Source: Bin76 sp963665765
GTDB taxonomy: Bacteria > Actinomycetota > Acidimicrobiia > Spongiisociales > ZC4RG35
Assembly (NCBI GenBank): GCA_963665765.1
Contig: OY762464.1
Span: 1,054,001 to 1,118,000, forward strand
Length of the DNA: 64,000 nt
Direction of reading: 5' to 3'
Notes under the pieces: model-generated
Database searches by the model: none
What the model was told of the DNA's origin: nothing
The model's input: the letters and a program-made list of their open reading frames with translations, nothing else
Shown: piece after piece, positions 10,601-16,846 of the stretch
How positions within the stretch are numbered: position 1 is the stretch's first letter
Layout of the letters: each line of letters starts with the position of its first letter
Position numbers and translations under genes: made by a program

Positions 10601-11947
10601 TGCAGGGCGCAGAATCCCCCGCTTGGTAGCGCCGATGTCCGGCCCGGGTTCATAGCCCTCGACCAAGATGTGGGCATTGGTCCCCGACCATCCGTAGGAA
10701 CTCACCCCCGCCCGGGGCGGACGTTCGGGATGGAGTGGCCACTCGGTCATTTCCGATGTGATCCGCACCGGCAGGTTGTCCCAATCCACCAGGGGAGTTG
10801 GATTGTTGAAATGCAGATGCTTGGGAATCGTCCCGTGCTGCATCGCAAGCAAAACCTTCATCATTCCGGCAACCCCGGCCGTGGGCTCGAGATGACCCAG
10901 GTTGGTCTTGACCGACCCGACCAACAAAGGACGAGAGGGGTCCCTGCCTGCGCCATAGGCCTGCGCCGCGGCGTTCAACTCGATCGGATCACCCACCTGG
11001 GTGCCGGTTCCGTGAGCTTCCAGATAGTCAATCTCAGATGGCGCGATCCCGGCTTGGGTCAAGGCCTCCTTGATAACTTTCACCTGCGCCGATTGGCTGG
11101 GGACCGTCAAACCCGAAGTGGCGCCATCCTGGTTGATGGCAGAACCCAGGATTACCCCCCAAATGGGATCGCCGTCAGCCCGAGCATCACCAAGTCGCTT
11201 GAGCGCCACCATCCCGCAGCCCTCACCGCGGACAAAACCGTTCGCTGAGGCGTCGAAAGCCTTACACCGGCCATCTGGGGACAACATGCCCGCTTGGGCC
11301 CTCAGTTGAGTTAGAAGCCCGTTGAATATAGCCTGCACGCCCCCCGCCAGCATCAAATCCGCTTCATCCTGCTGTAGCACGGAAACGGCGTTGTGAACCG
11401 CCACCAGCGAGGAAGAGCAAGCGGTGTCAAGCGCCATGGTGGGCCCCTCCAGATCCAGGGCAAAGGCTATCCTCCCGGCCACTGTATTGAAAGATGTGCC
11501 GCTGACCGCGTACAGGCTGGCGGCCGGTTCGATTATTTTGGGGGCCGAGGCCAGACTCAGAAACCGGTAATCATTGTTGCTGATTCCTATGTAAATCCCG
11601 GTGCGGGTTCCCTTCAGGGAATCGGGATCCATCCCGGCATCCTCGAGAGCCTGCCAACACGTCTCCAAAGCGATCCGTTGCTGGGGATCCAACAGTTGTG
11701 CCTCCACCGGTGAAATGCGGAAAAATTCGGCGTCAAAGAGATCAATGTCATCCATCAGGGCCGCATAGCGACAGGCATCAAATTGGGCAGCGGATTGAGG
11801 ATAAAACTGCCCGATGCGCCCCGACCCCGACCCGGGCACACCCTCGGTGATGGCGGTTTTGCCCTCTTCCAAGAGTCTCCAGTAGGCGACAATATCCGAT
11901 GCACCGGGGAATTTGCAAGCCATGCCTACGATGGCTATCGGTTCCAT
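1670..11947 (-). CDS. Type I polyketide synthase, KS-AT-DH-CMT-ER-KR-ACP-KS-AT(degenerate)
   Basis: This 3425-residue multidomain enzyme is read from ATG at 11947. Approximate domains follow. KS1 is 1-430 with the triad Cys177, His312, His352. AT1 is 545-860 with GHSLGE (Ser661) and PAYHS (His768), which is malonyl-like. DH is 940-1210 with His974 in HxxxDxxxxP, where the usual Gly is Asp, and Asp1147. A C-methyltransferase is 1400-1640 with VGAGTGSG. ER is 1880-2195 with LNFSDVLI and SGGVGLAAV. KR is 2205-2400 with VTGGLGGIG, Ser2344, and His2357 where Tyr is expected. ACP is 2485-2560 with Ser2521. KS2 is 2593-3010 with Cys2758, His2893, His2933. The last 300 residues are an eroded AT with GEGPGA instead of GHSxGE. 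The protein ends at the post-AT linker PGYPFQRRRHWI. There is no thioesterase. The first seven domains form a complete reducing, methylating module like iterative lipid-type PKSs, so a methyl-branched acyl product is inferred. Confidence 0.95.
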   Translation of the reverse strand: MEPIAIVGMACKFPGASDIVAYWRLLEEGKTAITEGVPGSGSGRIGQFYPQSAAQFDACRYAALMDDIDLFDAEFFRISPVEAQLLDPQQRIALETCWQALEDAGMDPDSLKGTRTGIYIGISNNDYRFLSLASAPKIIEPAASLYAVSGTSFNTVAGRIAFALDLEGPTMALDTACSSSLVAVHNAVSVLQQDEADLMLAGGVQAIFNGLLTQLRAQAGMLSPDGRCKAFDASANGFVRGEGCGMVALKRLGDARADGDPIWGVILGSAINQDGATSGLTVPSQSAQVKVIKEALTQAGIAPSEIDYLEAHGTGTQVGDPIELNAAAQAYGAGRDPSRPLLVGSVKTNLGHLEPTAGVAGMMKVLLAMQHGTIPKHLHFNNPTPLVDWDNLPVRITSEMTEWPLHPERPPRAGVSSYGWSGTNAHILVEGYEPGPDIGATKRGILRPAGARRHIIPYLPAEFSVSGRRVAPDKRPARLLPLSGKSEAALKDLAESYLCWLGISEKEGSPNGAAADYLADIAWTAASARSHFDHRAGVVFRDLGSLKAGLSEVADRRNGARIKPSVPIAFVYTGQGSQWKGMGEDLYRTEPVARSVLRRCDALMREERGVSLLDVMFGHATATSDLDDPAWTQPAIYALECALTARWASLGIFPDVVLGHSLGEIAAAHAAGVLTLEEGFRFASLRGRLMGSLPRAGAMAAVFASPEQSAAAVANWNEAHPGADLCVGVDNGTHQVISGSKDAVVALADRFESEGVRVRRLPPSPAYHSALVEPALAALGSFFDTAAISPPGLTLVSSMTGRPVASDFLLDGAYWRRQSRRPVVFRESVESLAELGVEAVIELGPHAIVGPLVSLNWPEDPRNFQPPVVFPSLLRPKSDGSEPERADAFMEAVARSYEVGLPVSFPGLFSGEERQKVSLPGYPFQRRRYWAPTARRGRTSDAHPLLGAAHDSPRGEMMFETEMFPSDPSWLSDHEVFDRVLVPGAVYGAMAATVVLADDAAVMVEDLQLHNPLVFPAPNPDDEFSETGCRVQMLVDAVSGTDPRRFEIYSKRDGEDDWILHAEGQLSTSSGQPDREERVDLDALKNRLQAGDLTCYYRAKAAVGIEFGRSFRSLENLWSAPGEAVGEVVLRVTGEDHPSLLHPLLLDGCFQVLSAARDLSGPFGEVTYLPFGWNRLWLDRPLPGRFYCHARFRKPDDQAVEGFKTPPIPETLTGDMRFFDLRGKVIGGLDGLTLKRATRASFLSAAEGVQDLLYEMVWRDRPQIDSARPADALAGPATVAKGTDTFAQYLLGEGVEIEDRDVLIRDLERLSRSYALAALESLGWRRRSGETIEPAALGERLQIIPEHSRLLRRMLRLLIDAGVLTKTSDGDFLVEVGDGDPLPDEALEDAEAFAVLAEELHPHGTNELGMLRRSGGALDRVLQGKVDPLSILFRSEGPGATEFYFQAPASRASNRLLGDAIAALVAEWPQDRRLRIIEVGAGTGSGTSVVLPELPAGRFDYTYTDISAGFFAEAEKRLAESGAPIEYRPLDIERDPEAQGFPSHGYDLVIAVNVLHATRDLGETLGHCRKLLAPSGVLVAAESLRGRGWQDMTFGQLDGWWRFSDSYRLNHALASPRVWLRALSDSGYVDSAVLGGESHGSQGPLGSGVILARGPVAVKWSKGVWVLAAGRCAVGEDLALELVALNQTVVVAEEIDQESSADDHPGLVRVPVEPDSRESWRSILENLPHDGPLKGVVHCAAIEGHGSGATTAEMAVDTKIFGAGALALMQGLLDSGLVPSQGVCFVTRGALALARDYLRESVAELAGATLWGFGKAIAREAGHLHPRMIDLDPEGADSITTLVDELLFPDDETHIAHRDGRRLAARLVRMGAGAPRLDLPGDPHWRLVPGGGGLEGLKVAPADRRGLESGEVRVAVEAAGLNFSDVLIGMGVVQMDPSLGDEFCGRITEIGPEVEGFEVGDRIAGLAIGSFRPELITRAEMVARAPKEMATAALATIPTAFVTAELAFFEVGLQPGDRVLIHTASGGVGLAAVQFVQAAGAEVFATAGVPKHDYLRELGIEHVFNSRDTDFGRDILAATGGAGVSVVLNSLTGPGFIEASLSCLEEGGRFVEMGRRDIWDPQEMAARRPDVTYYILEVDQLKRHDPAKAGGSLRRVMERVSCGGLAPLVHTKWPIAEVKSAMEFMRSARHIGKNVMVMPPLMQGRLRSDRSYLVTGGLGGIGCEVAGWLAENGAGVIVLNGRRSPDPEAEEAINALRRSGADIRIVLADVTDRGEVDAMLAHMNTDLPPLGGVIHSVGVLSDGSLDNQSWDRFQLVLWPKVLGGWHLHRATLNRDLDLFVLFTSVTGVLGNAGQGNHAAANAFLDQLAGYRRALGLPGQSIAWGAWSGLGEAEEQRERIERQLAASGTGWIPPRQGIAAFDRLVRQDQTNAMVAAVDWPVFAENFEGRPPLLEDLLAEAAEVETDGERDEERDLLIRLGETAFAQWEDLLVEFLQAQVQAVLRLPSIPVATMGFFDLGMDSLMAVELRNRLNRSCSGEYVVSNTAVFDHPTIADLARHLAGELGDALDAREQPSISPDSDVPPALVTRKTSGDEVAVVGMAGRFPGAGDLAAFWEMLESGGDAVTDGRRDGGVWAGVVGDPVASDIACRRGAFVEAIDQFDSRFFRISPIEAQLMDPQQRMLLETSWEALEDAGFDPESLRNSRTGVYAGIGSSEYRDVIEQSRRSDSYLGTTGSVAVGRVAFALGLRGPAMPIDMACASSLAAVHQGVVGLQRGEVDLALAGGVNVVLSPSVSRFMMDVGMLSPTGRCTPFDASADGYVRGEGCGMVVLKRLSDAEADGDRIWAVIRGSAINQNGAGAGLTVPNGPAQERVMEEALAQAGVAPHRVDYLEAHATGSQLGDPIELNAAAAVYGRGRPADRPLLVGSVKSNIGHIEWAAGIAAFIKTVLSMNQGVIPKHLHLRKPNPHVEWEQIPVRVPSRQVGWPTGSDRPPLAGVNAFGLSGTNAHVLLEGYGSPSNAFAAGAPQSIPVSLPETARDLVRSLEGSPERATRMLPLSGKSSAALRALAARYLSWLEDGNGTASDPPLSDLAWTAGVGRSHFPHRAALVFGDIGELKGELRALADIEQIPDWEMPEVATRVAFCYTGRDTRWVGECEELYRSEPVIRAVLDRCDDMIRQESGVSLLDVMFDRRGGEQESNDPTWVYPSVYALGCALTALWRSVGIRPNVVVGEGPGALAAAEAAGVLGLGEGLRLTMALGALEAGMEMNGRAWLQGPGVGLFGSEVTTPSVALISPVTGRMVEADDILDVEYWPVQVRKPIDFFSCARTLAGLGVDAVVEVGPGTAPAGAFGAAWPGDSPQPVVITTLPSRESEAQAPGPHRAVLRAVAEVYHAGLDLSFAGLFAGETRRRIALPGYPFQRRRHWI

Positions 11948-12213
11948 GATTGTCCCTCTCTCCGTAGCCGTTTAACCCCTCCCTTTCCCTGTGCCGGGGG
12001 TCCTTGGCCAAGATGAGTTGGCATAAGGCTCAAAGTGTAAAACATTCATGCCTTGTTCCAGTGATGGCCTATGAACGGCAAGCGGCCCGAACGCTACCTG
12101 ACTTGTTTTGGCTAAGGATCACCGCCGGCTAGCCGACACCGGAACAGACGCGCATTATCAATAGTTATTATTCTATCGATATAAGGCTATAACGCCCTTT
12201 ATACTGTGTATTC
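11948..12213. promoter_or_regulatory. Divergent control region between the PKS and hipBA
   Basis: This 266-bp spacer separates the leftward PKS and the rightward hipB. Its right end (about 12155-12206) is strikingly AT-rich compared with the surroundings. It contains the palindrome TATCGATA at 12174-12181 and a good -10 element TATACT at 12200-12205. That -10 ends eight bases before the hipB GTG, so the hipB transcript probably starts at or next to its start codon (leaderless). HipB proteins normally bind palindromes near their own promoter, so this segment is the likely autoregulatory operator. No confident PKS promoter could be placed. Confidence 0.5.
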
Positions 12214-12540
12214 GTGAGCGGCCCTTCTACTTATTCTCCTCAAACGGCGGAAGCTCTGACCCTGCTCGGGGCCCGAGTGCGGTTGGCCAGACTGGAGCGA
12301 CGCTGGACTATCGCCGAGGTGGCCGAACGAGTAGGGGTTTCACCGGTGACCATTCGCAAGGTCGAGACCGGAGATCCATCCGTAGCCCTGGGGACGGCGT
12401 TTGAGACAGCGGTGCTGGTGGGAGTGGCCCTTTTCCATTCCGACCGGAGCCGAAGAGCTTGGGAGTCAGCTCACGTGAACGCCCTGCTCGCCCTGCTACC
12501 CGCCAGGGTCCGCCAAAGCCGGGTAGACGATGACTTCTGA
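12214..12540 (+). CDS. hipB: HipB-like helix-turn-helix antitoxin/regulator
   Basis: This 108-residue protein has an XRE-type helix-turn-helix at about residues 13-70, with the segment AEVAERVGVSPVTIRKVE. The GTG start lies just after a -10 element, suggesting a leaderless message. The gene overlaps the following HipA-like kinase by 11 bases, which is the standard hipBA arrangement. HipB binds HipA to neutralise it and represses the operon. The region after the HTH ends SRVDDDF and is only weakly conserved in the family. Function is assigned mainly by the HTH plus this gene pairing. Confidence 0.85.
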   Translation: MSGPSTYSPQTAEALTLLGARVRLARLERRWTIAEVAERVGVSPVTIRKVETGDPSVALGTAFETAVLVGVALFHSDRSRRAWESAHVNALLALLPARVRQSRVDDDF

Positions 12541-13756
12541 GCCGAGTAGCCAGGCTTTCGTATGGGTCTGGCTGCCCGAACAGAAGAGCCCTGTCGTCGC
12601 GGGAAAGTTGATCGACCGAGGGTCGGTTGTCACCTTCACCTATGGCCGAAGCTACCTGGCTCGTCCCGAAGCCATCCCCCTGTTCCTACCCGAACTTTCT
12701 CTGCGATCCGGCGAGATAACACCCCTCTCCGGTGACCTGGCCGGATGCATAGCCGATGCCGGGCCGGATTCGTGGGGGAGGCGAATCATTGAATACCGTT
12801 CCGGCTCGGGCCGGCGCCTGGGGTCGTTGGATTATCTGTTGGCGTCCGGCTCCAACCGCACCGGCGCCCTTGATTTCCAGGAATCGGCCACCGAATACCT
12901 TCCCCGGCCGGGTGACACCGCCCGGCTTTCCGAACTGGTGGAGGCAGCAGAGCGAGTCGAGCAGGGATTGCCTCTCAGCGACGCATTGGATCGTGCTCTG
13001 TTGCACGGCACCTCGGTGGGCGGGGCGCGACCCAAGGCTGTTTTGGGGGATGACCGTCGTGAACTAATTGGCAAATTCAGTTCGGTCACCGACACCTGGC
13101 CGACAGTGAAAGCCGAGCACCTCGCCATGGATCTGGCCCGACTGGCAGGACTGGATGTTGCTTCGGTTGATCTCGATCGAACGCTGGGCAAAGATGTCCT
13201 CTTGGTGGAGAGGTTCGACCGCCCCGGCGAAGGAACTCGCCGGATGATGGTCTCGGCTTTGACCATCCTGGAGTTGCACGATGCCCACGGCATGGCGAGC
13301 CGATATGCCAGTTACGCTGACCTTGCCCACCAGATCCGAGCCCGTTTTATCAACCCCGATGGCGCCTTGCGAGAGCTGTTCTCACGCATAGTGTTCAACA
13401 TCCTGGTGGGAAACACCGACGACCACGCCCGCAACCACGCGGCTTTTTGGGATGGAAGGCAACTTGAGCTAACCCCGGCCTACGACATCAGCCCACAACT
13501 TCGAACCGGAGGCGAAGCAGTGCAAGCAATGGCCTACGGGCCATCGGGCCAACGCCTCAGCCAGATATCCGAGTGCCTCCTCCATGCATCCCTCTACCAC
13601 CTGACCCAAGCCCAAGCACGGGAGATAGCCGACCACCAGATAGCCACCATCCAAGACCGGTGGAACGAAGTCTGCGACCGCGCATCCCTCACCACGCCAC
13701 AGCGCGATTGGCTACGGGAACGCCAATTCCTCAACCCGTTCGCGTTGGAGGGATAG
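12530..13756 (+). CDS. hipA: HipA-like serine/threonine kinase toxin
   Basis: This 408-residue protein has the layout of type II toxin HipA. It has an N-terminal subdomain, the GTSVGGARPKA glycine loop near residue 165, the catalytic segment NILVGNTDDHARNHAAF near residue 286, and the metal-binding LTPAYDISP near residue 318. In the family, HipA phosphorylates glutamyl-tRNA synthetase or related targets and stalls translation, giving growth arrest or persistence. All expected active-site residues (Asp and Asn of TDDHxxN, Asp of YDISP) are present, so it looks intact. It is translationally coupled to HipB and forms the left edge of the defence island. Confidence 0.92.
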   Translation: MTSEPSSQAFVWVWLPEQKSPVVAGKLIDRGSVVTFTYGRSYLARPEAIPLFLPELSLRSGEITPLSGDLAGCIADAGPDSWGRRIIEYRSGSGRRLGSLDYLLASGSNRTGALDFQESATEYLPRPGDTARLSELVEAAERVEQGLPLSDALDRALLHGTSVGGARPKAVLGDDRRELIGKFSSVTDTWPTVKAEHLAMDLARLAGLDVASVDLDRTLGKDVLLVERFDRPGEGTRRMMVSALTILELHDAHGMASRYASYADLAHQIRARFINPDGALRELFSRIVFNILVGNTDDHARNHAAFWDGRQLELTPAYDISPQLRTGGEAVQAMAYGPSGQRLSQISECLLHASLYHLTQAQAREIADHQIATIQDRWNEVCDRASLTTPQRDWLRERQFLNPFALEG

Positions 13757-13798
13757 CGTATCCACCTCCCGGCTGACCATCGTATGTGGCCGCTGTGG

Positions 13799-13827
13799 TT
13801 GACTCAAGATGCCCATCTTCGTATATT
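13799..13827 (+). promoter_or_regulatory. Sigma-70-like promoter for the hsdM operon
   Basis: TTGACT at 13799-13804 and TATATT at 13822-13827 are separated by 17 bases, close to the consensus for the housekeeping sigma factor. The predicted start near 13834 would give a leader of roughly 85 bases before hsdM. It lies in the hipA-hsdM spacer, so hsdM need not depend on the hipBA transcript. Confidence 0.6.
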
Positions 13828-13918
13828 GTTTATTCCCAGCACCATTGGATAAGAGCCGATACCGGTAGTGGGTCCGTTCCTTATCTGGCAGGTTTCAGAG
13901 TCGATGGAGTACTAACAG

Positions 13919-15577
13919 ATGGCCTTGAAAAAGTCTCAGCTCTACTCATCGCTCTGGAAGAGCTGCGACGAGTTGCGGGGCGGGATGGATGCCTCTCAGT
14001 ACAAGGACTACATCTTGACGCTTCTGTTCATGAAGTACGTCTCGGACAAGTACGCCCACCAGCCCGATGCGCTCATCGAAGTGCCCGCTGGGGGGAGCTT
14101 CGCCGACATGGCGAGGTTGAAAGGCGACAAGGAGATCGGCGACAAGATCAACACCATAGTTGGAAGGCTTGCCGAGGTCAACGATCTGAAGGGGGTTATC
14201 GACCAGGCTGACTTCAACGACGAGAGCAAGCTCGGCAGCGGCAAGGAGATGCAGGACCGGCTCTCCAAGCTGATCGGTATCTTCGAGGATCTCGACTTCC
14301 GTTCCAATCGCGCCGAGGGCGACGACCTACTCGGCGACGCTTACGAGTACCTTATGCGGCACTTCGCCACCGAGTCGGGTAAGAGCAAAGGGCAGTTTTA
14401 CACCCCGGCGGAGGTCTCCCGCATCATGGCTCAGGTGGTCGGGGTAGGGCAGGGTACCCGACAGGACCAGACCATCTACGACCCCACCTGCGGATCCGGG
14501 TCGCTTCTGATCAAGGCCGCCGCCGAGGCACCGCGCGGTATCACTATCTACGGACAGGAGAGAGACAACGCCACCTGGGCGCTGGCGCGGATGAACATGA
14601 TCCTGCACGGCCATCCCACCGCCGTTTTGTGGCGCGGGAACACTCTGGCCGCTCCCTACTTCAAGAGCCAAGTGAGCAATCGTCTCAAGACCTTCGACTT
14701 CGCCGTGGCAAATCCGCCGTTTTCCGACAAGGCTTGGTCGAGCGGCCTGAATCCGGCTTACGACGAGCACGGACGATACGAGTACGGCATCCCCCCGGCA
14801 AAGAACGGCGACTACGCATTCCTATTGCACCTTATCACGTCTCTGAAGAGCAGGGGCAAGGGGGCGATCATCCTTCCTCACGGTGTGCTGTTCCGCGGGA
14901 ACAAGGAGGCCGACATCCGTCGGAACCTCATCGGGCGTGGTCTCATCAAGGGCATCATCGGCCTTCCTGCCAACCTCTTCTACGGCACCGGAATCCCCGC
15001 CTGCATCCTGGTGATCGACAAGAAAAACGCCCATGTCCGAACCGGCATCTTCATGATCGACGCCAGCAAGGGTTTCCTCAAAGACGGGCCCAAGAACCGC
15101 CTGCGCGCACAGGACATCCATCGGATCGTGGACGTATTCAACAAGCAGATCGAAGTGAAGGGCTATTCCCGGATGGTCCCGATCTCCGAGATCGCCGGTC
15201 CGGTTAATGACCACAATCTCAACATTTCCCGCTACATCGACTCCCGAGAACCCGAGGACCTGCACGATCTCGACACTCACCTGAACGGCGGCATCCCAAA
15301 CCGGGACATCGACGCGCTCGACGCATACTGGACGGTCTTTCCCTCGTTGCGCCAAGCATTGTTCAAGAGCAACGGTCGGGCAGGCTACAGTGACGCTCGA
15401 TTCGAGACGCAACAGGTGAAGGATGTCATCCTCGCTCATGAGGAATTCGCGTCCTACGAGCAACAGGTAGGCGGCATCTTCGACACTTGGCGGCAAACCC
15501 ACAAGTCGCTCCTCCGAGGCATTGAGGACACCCCCCCCCCCAAGCTTATCCACACCCTCTCGGAGGATCTGTCATGA
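13919..15577 (+). CDS. hsdM: Type I restriction-modification methyltransferase subunit HsdM
   Basis: This 552-residue N6-adenine DNA methyltransferase starts with the helical HsdM N-terminal domain (LYSSLWKSCDELRGGM). It has the SAM-binding motif DPTCGSGSLLIKA near residue 189 and the catalytic NPPF motif in FAVANPPFSDKAW near residue 263. Both catalytic motifs are intact. Near the 3' end, an uninterrupted run of 11 C at 15531-15541 encodes three consecutive prolines. The gene overlaps hsdS by ATGA at 15574. Family knowledge says HsdM needs HsdS for target recognition; the partner here is only half-length. Confidence 0.95.
   Translation: MALKKSQLYSSLWKSCDELRGGMDASQYKDYILTLLFMKYVSDKYAHQPDALIEVPAGGSFADMARLKGDKEIGDKINTIVGRLAEVNDLKGVIDQADFNDESKLGSGKEMQDRLSKLIGIFEDLDFRSNRAEGDDLLGDAYEYLMRHFATESGKSKGQFYTPAEVSRIMAQVVGVGQGTRQDQTIYDPTCGSGSLLIKAAAEAPRGITIYGQERDNATWALARMNMILHGHPTAVLWRGNTLAAPYFKSQVSNRLKTFDFAVANPPFSDKAWSSGLNPAYDEHGRYEYGIPPAKNGDYAFLLHLITSLKSRGKGAIILPHGVLFRGNKEADIRRNLIGRGLIKGIIGLPANLFYGTGIPACILVIDKKNAHVRTGIFMIDASKGFLKDGPKNRLRAQDIHRIVDVFNKQIEVKGYSRMVPISEIAGPVNDHNLNISRYIDSREPEDLHDLDTHLNGGIPNRDIDALDAYWTVFPSLRQALFKSNGRAGYSDARFETQQVKDVILAHEEFASYEQQVGGIFDTWRQTHKSLLRGIEDTPPPKLIHTLSEDLS
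15531..15541 (+). repeat. C11 homopolymer tract, candidate phase-variation site
   Basis: Eleven consecutive C residues lie 12 codons before the hsdM stop. With the present length, HsdM ends at 15577. Adding one C would put the ribosome in the hsdS frame; the 10 codons between the tract and the hsdS ATG are open in that frame, so HsdM would be fused to HsdS. Losing one C leads to a stop near 15597. Homopolymer tracts of this length are prone to slippage. Confidence 0.7.
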
Positions 15578-16356
15578 TAAGGCTTCCCCCACCTGCTGAG
15601 CAACGCGCCATCGCTGAGGTGCTGGCGGATGTGGATGCGTTGCTGGATGCGTGGGATAGGCTGATCACCAAGAGGCGGGCTGTCAAGCAGGGTGTCGTGC
15701 AACAACTTCTTAGCGGTAAGATCCGCCTGCCTGGATTCGACGGGAAGTGGACATTATTGAATATGGCACGGGACTCCAAGTTAAAGGCGAGAATCGGATG
15801 GCAAGGCCTGACGACAGAAGAGTATCTCACTACAGGTGATTACTATCTGGTTACAGGGACGGATTTTTCTAAGGGTGGCGTGGATTGGACTAGATGCTCC
15901 TTTGTAGATCGTGCTCGATTTGTTCAGGACCACAATATTCAACTCCTCCAAGACGACGTGCTTATCACCAAGGATGGCACCATAGGTAAGGTAGGTGTTG
16001 TCGATGCCCCTCCCGGTCCGGCGACTCTCAATAGCGGTATCTTCGTGATCCGGCCTCAAGCTGATGCATATTTTCCTTTGTATATGTACTACGTGCTGAC
16101 ATCACATGTATTCAATGACTTTCTTTCGCGGCTTCAAGCGGGATCAACGATTTCTCATCTCTATCAAAAGGACTTTGTGGACTTCGACTTCATGGCACCA
16201 GCGGTTGATGAGCAACGTGCCATCGCAACTGTCCTTTCTGATATGGATGCCGAGATCGTCGCACTGGAGAGGCGACGCGACAAGATTCGTGATATCAAGC
16301 AGGGGATGATGCAGCAACTTCTCAGCGGCAGTATCCGGCTGGTCAAACCGGAGTAG
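15574..16356 (+). CDS. hsdS: Half-length specificity subunit HsdS with one target-recognition domain
   Basis: This 260-residue protein has two copies of the conserved HsdS coiled-coil region and a single target-recognition domain between them. The first copy, near residues 7-52, carries AEQRAIAEVLADVDALL and ends QQLLSGKIRL. The second, near 207-256, carries DEQRAIATVLSDMDAEI and ends QQLLSGSIRL. Normal HsdS is about 400 residues with two such domains. The N-terminus corresponds to the end of a missing first domain, so either that domain was deleted or the protein works as a homodimer, as shown for experimentally halved HsdS proteins. It would then recognise a palindromic split site. Confidence 0.88.
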   Translation: MIRLPPPAEQRAIAEVLADVDALLDAWDRLITKRRAVKQGVVQQLLSGKIRLPGFDGKWTLLNMARDSKLKARIGWQGLTTEEYLTTGDYYLVTGTDFSKGGVDWTRCSFVDRARFVQDHNIQLLQDDVLITKDGTIGKVGVVDAPPGPATLNSGIFVIRPQADAYFPLYMYYVLTSHVFNDFLSRLQAGSTISHLYQKDFVDFDFMAPAVDEQRAIATVLSDMDAEIVALERRRDKIRDIKQGMMQQLLSGSIRLVKPE

Positions 16357-16360
16357 TCCG

Positions 16361-16834
16361 ATGGCGATCATATATTCGGACCATGAGATTGATTTGTTGG
16401 TAGATGAATGCAAGATCTTGCCCTCCGACTGGTATAGCCGGACTCGTCTGAGACCCAAGCGAGGTCACCTCGAACGTCACTTGGATGTTGCGGGGTCCTC
16501 CGCAGACCAGTTTCGGCTCATTTTCAGGCAGAGTATGGAGAACCCTTTGGACTTCTCGATTATCTTGGCTGTTCGAGTCCCACAGTCGAGTAGGCTTTTT
16601 CGGCTTCGCCGCTACAACGGCAAAAGTCATGAGCACACTAACCATATCGAGGGTGTGACCTTCTACGACTTTCACATTCACTTTGCAACGGAACGCTATC
16701 AAGAGATAGGAGCACGAGAGGATACCTTTGCGGCGCCGACCGACCGCTACAGCGATATAGATGGCGCGCTCGCCTGTCTGATCGCCGATGCCAATCTTGA
16801 TATGCCGCCCGATTCGCAGCGTGCGTTGTTCTGA
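16361..16834 (+). CDS. Uncharacterised protein inside the RM operon (DUF6978-like)
   Basis: This 157-residue protein has no obvious membrane segment or catalytic motif. The sequence suggests a small mixed alpha/beta fold, with the patterns LRPKRGHLERHLD, FRLIFRQS and DFHIHFATERYQEIG. It begins 4 bases after hsdS and ends 12 bases before the DUF1828/DUF1829 gene, so it is part of the same operon. I recall similar proteins being catalogued as DUF6978 beside DUF1828 proteins, but this is from memory and weak. Being paired with the next gene suggests a two-gene module, possibly toxin-antitoxin or accessory defence. No function can be read directly. Confidence 0.6.
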   Translation: MAIIYSDHEIDLLVDECKILPSDWYSRTRLRPKRGHLERHLDVAGSSADQFRLIFRQSMENPLDFSIILAVRVPQSSRLFRLRRYNGKSHEHTNHIEGVTFYDFHIHFATERYQEIGAREDTFAAPTDRYSDIDGALACLIADANLDMPPDSQRALF

Positions 16835-16846
16835 GGAGACTTAGCG

